A program made the position numbers and the translations under genes. 64,000 nucleotides of DNA from Psychromarinibacter halotolerans (GTDB lineage Bacteria > Pseudomonadota > Alphaproteobacteria > Rhodobacterales > Rhodobacteraceae), in contig NZ_JARGYD010000006.1 in the NCBI RefSeq assembly GCF_029168315.1, positions 254,126 to 318,125 on the forward strand, written 5' to 3'. Shown in pieces: positions 61,322 to 64,000 of the stretch. Below the pieces are notes generated by a model, which was not told the origin of the DNA, ran no database searches, and saw only the letters and a list, made by a program, of their open reading frames with translations. How positions within the stretch are numbered: the first letter of the stretch is position 1; the number at the start of each line of letters is the position of its first letter.

Positions 61322-62531
61322 ATCCTATTTGACGTTTCAGGTGGAGGGTGTCTGGTGTCCCTTTGCCGTGCCGCCGGGCAGGGTGTCTGATCCGCGCAGG
61401 CGAACAGCCCGCCCCATGCAGCCGAGATCAAAGCGCGATGGCCCACCCATCGCGGCGCGGGTCGGCTTGAAGAACCCGAAATTCGTCGTCTGAGAGCGCC
61501 ATTGAATTGATCCTTCGGCTGGTGTGAGCCGCGCTGTTTCGGCGCGTGGCGCGGATGCAAGGTGGCATCTTACCAAGCGGCGCGGTCGGGCTTGCCGGGC
61601 AAACTGATCGCGTTGGATGATGTTTGGACTCGTTTCAACAACAGCACGACAGGATCTCCAAGCGCATCGCAATGTTTCAATTCCGACACAATTCAGGGAA
61701 ACATAAAGGGTGTAAGCGTTCAGACTATTCACGAATACCCCGCTGAAGTCGCGTATAAGTTGTGTGATCTGGCGTGCGGCTTAGAATTTTGAAGATATTG
61801 AGGAAATTTGTTGACCTAGTTGCCTTGATGATAAAGCTTCTCTTGGAAATTTAAGATTGGTTTGGGGCGCTTATCTATACAGTCTTACGTAAATGATATT
61901 AAGTTTTTGGGTGTGTCCCGATTTTTTGCGTACGTACTGTATTGAAGCCTTCCTGTGCTTGGGGGAGCTGGGTTTGGGTTTTGATCGGAACAGCAACGTC
62001 CGGTTTAGCGGGGCCGACTGGCGTGTGCTCGCATCGGGGACTGGCCGTCGACCGAATTTCGGACGTGAGACAGAAAGAGGTCGTGCCGACCGCGTGGGAT
62101 GCCGGGGCCTGACTTCACTTGGCGGGTATAGTTTGCTCCAAATTCCGAGTGATGGCCGACTGTTCATGGCGACAGGCGAAAATCCTTTGGGTCACAGTCG
62201 TCTGCGGCCCGCGTGTGTGCGGCTGCAAGCAAGTGCGCCAAGAGATCATGCCACTGAGTGTACCGGCATCGTCGTTGCAGATGGGGTTCGTAACCATTTG
62301 CCATACGTCCACAGGCGCCCAGCAGAGAAATCGGCCGGTCGGAGTTTTTCGCGGCGAGAGCGAATGGCGAGGCCTCGGGTCAATTGCGGATGTAATGCTT
62401 CCCGCATTTTTGAAAATTGGGCTCAATTTGAATAAGCAGTATCCCGTCTAGGTCTATCCAATGCGTGTTTTGAGATATGCCTTTTTATTGGGGTCCTTCG
62501 TTTCGAGAATTATGATTGGTGGGAATACTTA
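61322..62531. other. AT-richer stretch without a convincing gene
   Basis: About 1.2 kb. Open frames at 61337-61732 (minus), 61562-61792 (plus), 61871-62167 (minus) and 61893-62435 (plus) have no recognisable domain and no ribosome-binding site. Base composition is visibly more AT-rich than the rest of the window, most strongly at 61770-61940. It may be a transfer junction or decayed mobile DNA, and should hold the promoter of the tandem-repeat gene. Confidence 0.5.
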
Positions 62532-64000
62532 ATGGCCGACTTCGAGATTTCTGTTTACTCCGTTTCGATTGGTGAGTTTGACACGGCGCTGAACTTTGGT
62601 GATTTCGGAGCCACGTTCAGCGTTTCGGACCCCATAACCGTCACAATCTCCGATGACGACGGTTTCATCGACGCGGGAACATTGGGCGTCACGAACGTGC
62701 AGATTGGTGACGACGATCAAGGGCCGATCACCGACATCACTTTTCGTACGATAACGGTCGGAGGACTGGATTACCCCGTTGCCATCATCGAGCGGGCGGC
62801 TGTCGCGGACTATCTGATTGTTCCGATTGATCCTTCGAGCTTCTCCATCACCGACACCCCTTTGCCAGTTATGGATGGATACAGTGTTGGTGACGATTTT
62901 GTTCTAGGCGCGCCGTTGTCACTTGAAGTCTCTGACGACTCCAACACCAGCCCGATAGGCATCAACGACATTCTTTCAACGGACGAAGATTCCCCGCTCG
63001 TTGGAAATGTGCTTGCAGACAACGGTTTTGGTGCTGACTTCGATCCTGACGGAGATTCCCTGACCGTTTCGTTGAGTTCCGACCCGTTGAACGGCAGCGT
63101 GACGCTGAACCCGGATGGGTCGTTCATCTATACGCCGGATGCCAACTTTAGTGGGGGGGACAGCTTTAACTACCTTGTCGATGACGGCAACGGGGGCACG
63201 GACATCGCGATAGTGGCGGTGATCGTCAATTCGGTGAACGACGATCCGGCGGCGGCGGACGACAGCTATGTCACGGACGAGGATACGAGCCTTGTGATCT
63301 CGCTGCCGGGTGTGCTGGCGAACGACACCGACGTCGATGGCGATCCGCTGTCGAGCATTGTGGAAACGGGCCCGTCGAACGGCAGCTTGACGCTGAACCC
63401 GGACGGGTCGTTCACCTATACGCCGGACGCGAACTTCAATGGGTCGGACAGCTTCACCTACCTTGTCGACGACGGCAATGGCGGGACGGATAGCGCGACG
63501 GTGACCCTCACCGTGAACGCGGTGAACGACGATCCGGTGGCGACGGACGACAGCTATGTCACGGACGAGGATACGAGCCTTGTGATCTCGCTGCCGGGTG
63601 TGCTGGCGAACGACACGGACATCGATGGCGATACGCTGTCGAGCATTGTCGCGACGGGCCCGTCGAACGGGACGCTGAGCCTGAACCCGGACGGGTCGTT
63701 CACGTACGATCCGGACGCGGACTTCAACGGGACCGATAGCTTCACCTACCTTGTCGACGACGGCAACGGCGGGACGGACACCGCGACGGTGAGCCTTACC
63801 GTGAACGCGGTGAACGACGATCCGGTGGCGGTGGACGATAGCTATGTCACGGACGAGGATACGAGCCTTGTGATCTCGCTGCCCGGTGTGCTGGCGAACG
63901 ATACGGACATCGATGGCGACACGCTGTCGAGCGTCGTCGCGACGGGCCCGTCGAACGGGACGCTGAGCCTGAACCCGGACGGGTCGTTCACGTACACGCC
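62532..64000 (+). CDS. Large tandem-repeat surface/secreted protein (Cadherin/VCBS-like, tandem-95 type), 5' part
   Basis: Open from the ATG at 62532 to the right edge (489 residues visible). About 135 residues of unique N-terminus (MADFEISVYSVSIGEF...) come before Ig-like repeats carrying NPDGSFTYTPDANFNG, SFTYLVDDGNGGTD and NDTDVDGD, the hallmark of bacterial cadherin/VCBS repeats that fold around Ca2+. No N-terminal signal peptide is obvious, which suits type I (RTX-like) secretion through a C-terminal signal not in the window. Likely a giant adhesin or biofilm matrix protein. Confidence 0.85.
   Translation, partial: MADFEISVYSVSIGEFDTALNFGDFGATFSVSDPITVTISDDDGFIDAGTLGVTNVQIGDDDQGPITDITFRTITVGGLDYPVAIIERAAVADYLIVPIDPSSFSITDTPLPVMDGYSVGDDFVLGAPLSLEVSDDSNTSPIGINDILSTDEDSPLVGNVLADNGFGADFDPDGDSLTVSLSSDPLNGSVTLNPDGSFIYTPDANFSGGDSFNYLVDDGNGGTDIAIVAVIVNSVNDDPAAADDSYVTDEDTSLVISLPGVLANDTDVDGDPLSSIVETGPSNGSLTLNPDGSFTYTPDANFNGSDSFTYLVDDGNGGTDSATVTLTVNAVNDDPVATDDSYVTDEDTSLVISLPGVLANDTDIDGDTLSSIVATGPSNGTLSLNPDGSFTYDPDADFNGTDSFTYLVDDGNGGTDTATVSLTVNAVNDDPVAVDDSYVTDEDTSLVISLPGVLANDTDIDGDTLSSVVATGPSNGTLSLNPDGSFTYT
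62961..64000 (+). repeat. Tandem 288-bp (96-residue) coding repeats
   Basis: Units begin at 63258, 63546 and 63834, exactly 288 bases apart, each opening with DDSYVTDEDTSLVISLPGVLAND. A diverged unit precedes them at about 62961-63257. The second and third units are almost identical at DNA level, indicating recent amplification or gene conversion. The array continues past the window edge. Confidence 0.9.

Noticed and set aside
61337..61732. Possible transposase remnant on the minus strand
   Set aside because: A few lines looked like degraded protein, but no transposase motif, terminal repeat or target duplication could be found.
63258..64000. CRISPR-like regular repeats
   Set aside because: The 288-base period contains no variable spacers and translates as continuous cadherin/VCBS-like repeats.

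Overview
The window is about 64 kb of GC-rich DNA (estimated by eye in the mid-60s percent GC for most of it) from a heterotrophic alphaproteobacterium. A Rhodobacterales (roseobacter/Paracoccus-like) host fits best: there are two TRAP importers, three complete ABC importers, a GlxA-type AraC regulator, a DUF1127 mini-protein, a Cadherin/VCBS-like tandem-repeat surface protein, and operons tightly packed with ATGA/GTGA overlaps. No rRNA, tRNA, CRISPR array, replication gene or intact transposase was seen. Host assignment is inference from gene content, not from a marker gene.

The first 60 kb is a chain of catabolic operons, each with its own regulator and importer. (1) 1-6180, minus: citryl-CoA-lyase-like enzyme, class III CoA-transferase, intradiol ring-cleavage dioxygenase, iron-dependent alcohol dehydrogenase and LeuD/LeuB/LeuC-type enzymes, the last running off the left edge. 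A divergent NMT1/TauA-type ABC importer lies at 6887-9529. (2) 9606-14191, minus: sugar-acid pathway (enolase-superfamily dehydratase, D-2-hydroxyacid dehydrogenase, aldehyde dehydrogenase, DHDPS-family lyase) with a divergent GlxA/AraC regulator. (3) 15489-20437, minus: TRAP importer, GlcG-like protein and aldehyde dehydrogenase, divergent from a TetR regulator and a ThDP-dependent enzyme. The two promoter regions share a 16-bp operator-like sequence. (4) 23118-30147, minus: aromatic-ring operon (flavin hydroxylase, FAH hydrolase, extradiol-type dioxygenase, GST, second TRAP importer). Three further minus-strand genes follow (GntR, flavin reductase, LysR). A plus-strand FAH hydrolase and a second ABC importer (32724-37878) lie beyond them.

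37952-48511 is different in character. A minus-strand operon encodes a very large BTAD/pseudo-cyclase/ATPase/TPR regulator with a GNAT and a glyoxalase-like protein. It faces a plus-strand run of a DUF1127 mini-protein, homocysteine S-methyltransferase, a YRGV-repeat mini-protein, a secreted TPR protein, two GNATs and a PhzF-like enzyme.

48584-59210 holds a LacI-controlled operon that joins a ribose-type ABC importer to CoA chemistry (DUF4432 epimerase-like protein, SDR, class III CoA-transferase, a solute-binding-fold protein with no signal peptide, enoyl-CoA hydratase). After it come an HxlR regulator with a near-perfect operator and a Tat-exported amidohydrolase. From about 61.3 kb the base composition becomes more AT-rich and gene-poor for 1.2 kb. 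The window then ends inside a large tandem-repeat protein whose 96-residue repeats are nearly identical.

The best candidates for undescribed biology are the ring-cleavage plus LeuCDB plus citryl-CoA-lyase operon, the sugar-ABC/CoA operon, the BTAD pseudo-cyclase locus with its YRGV mini-protein, and a pair of mutually exclusive hairpins over the ribosome-binding site at 32688-32720.
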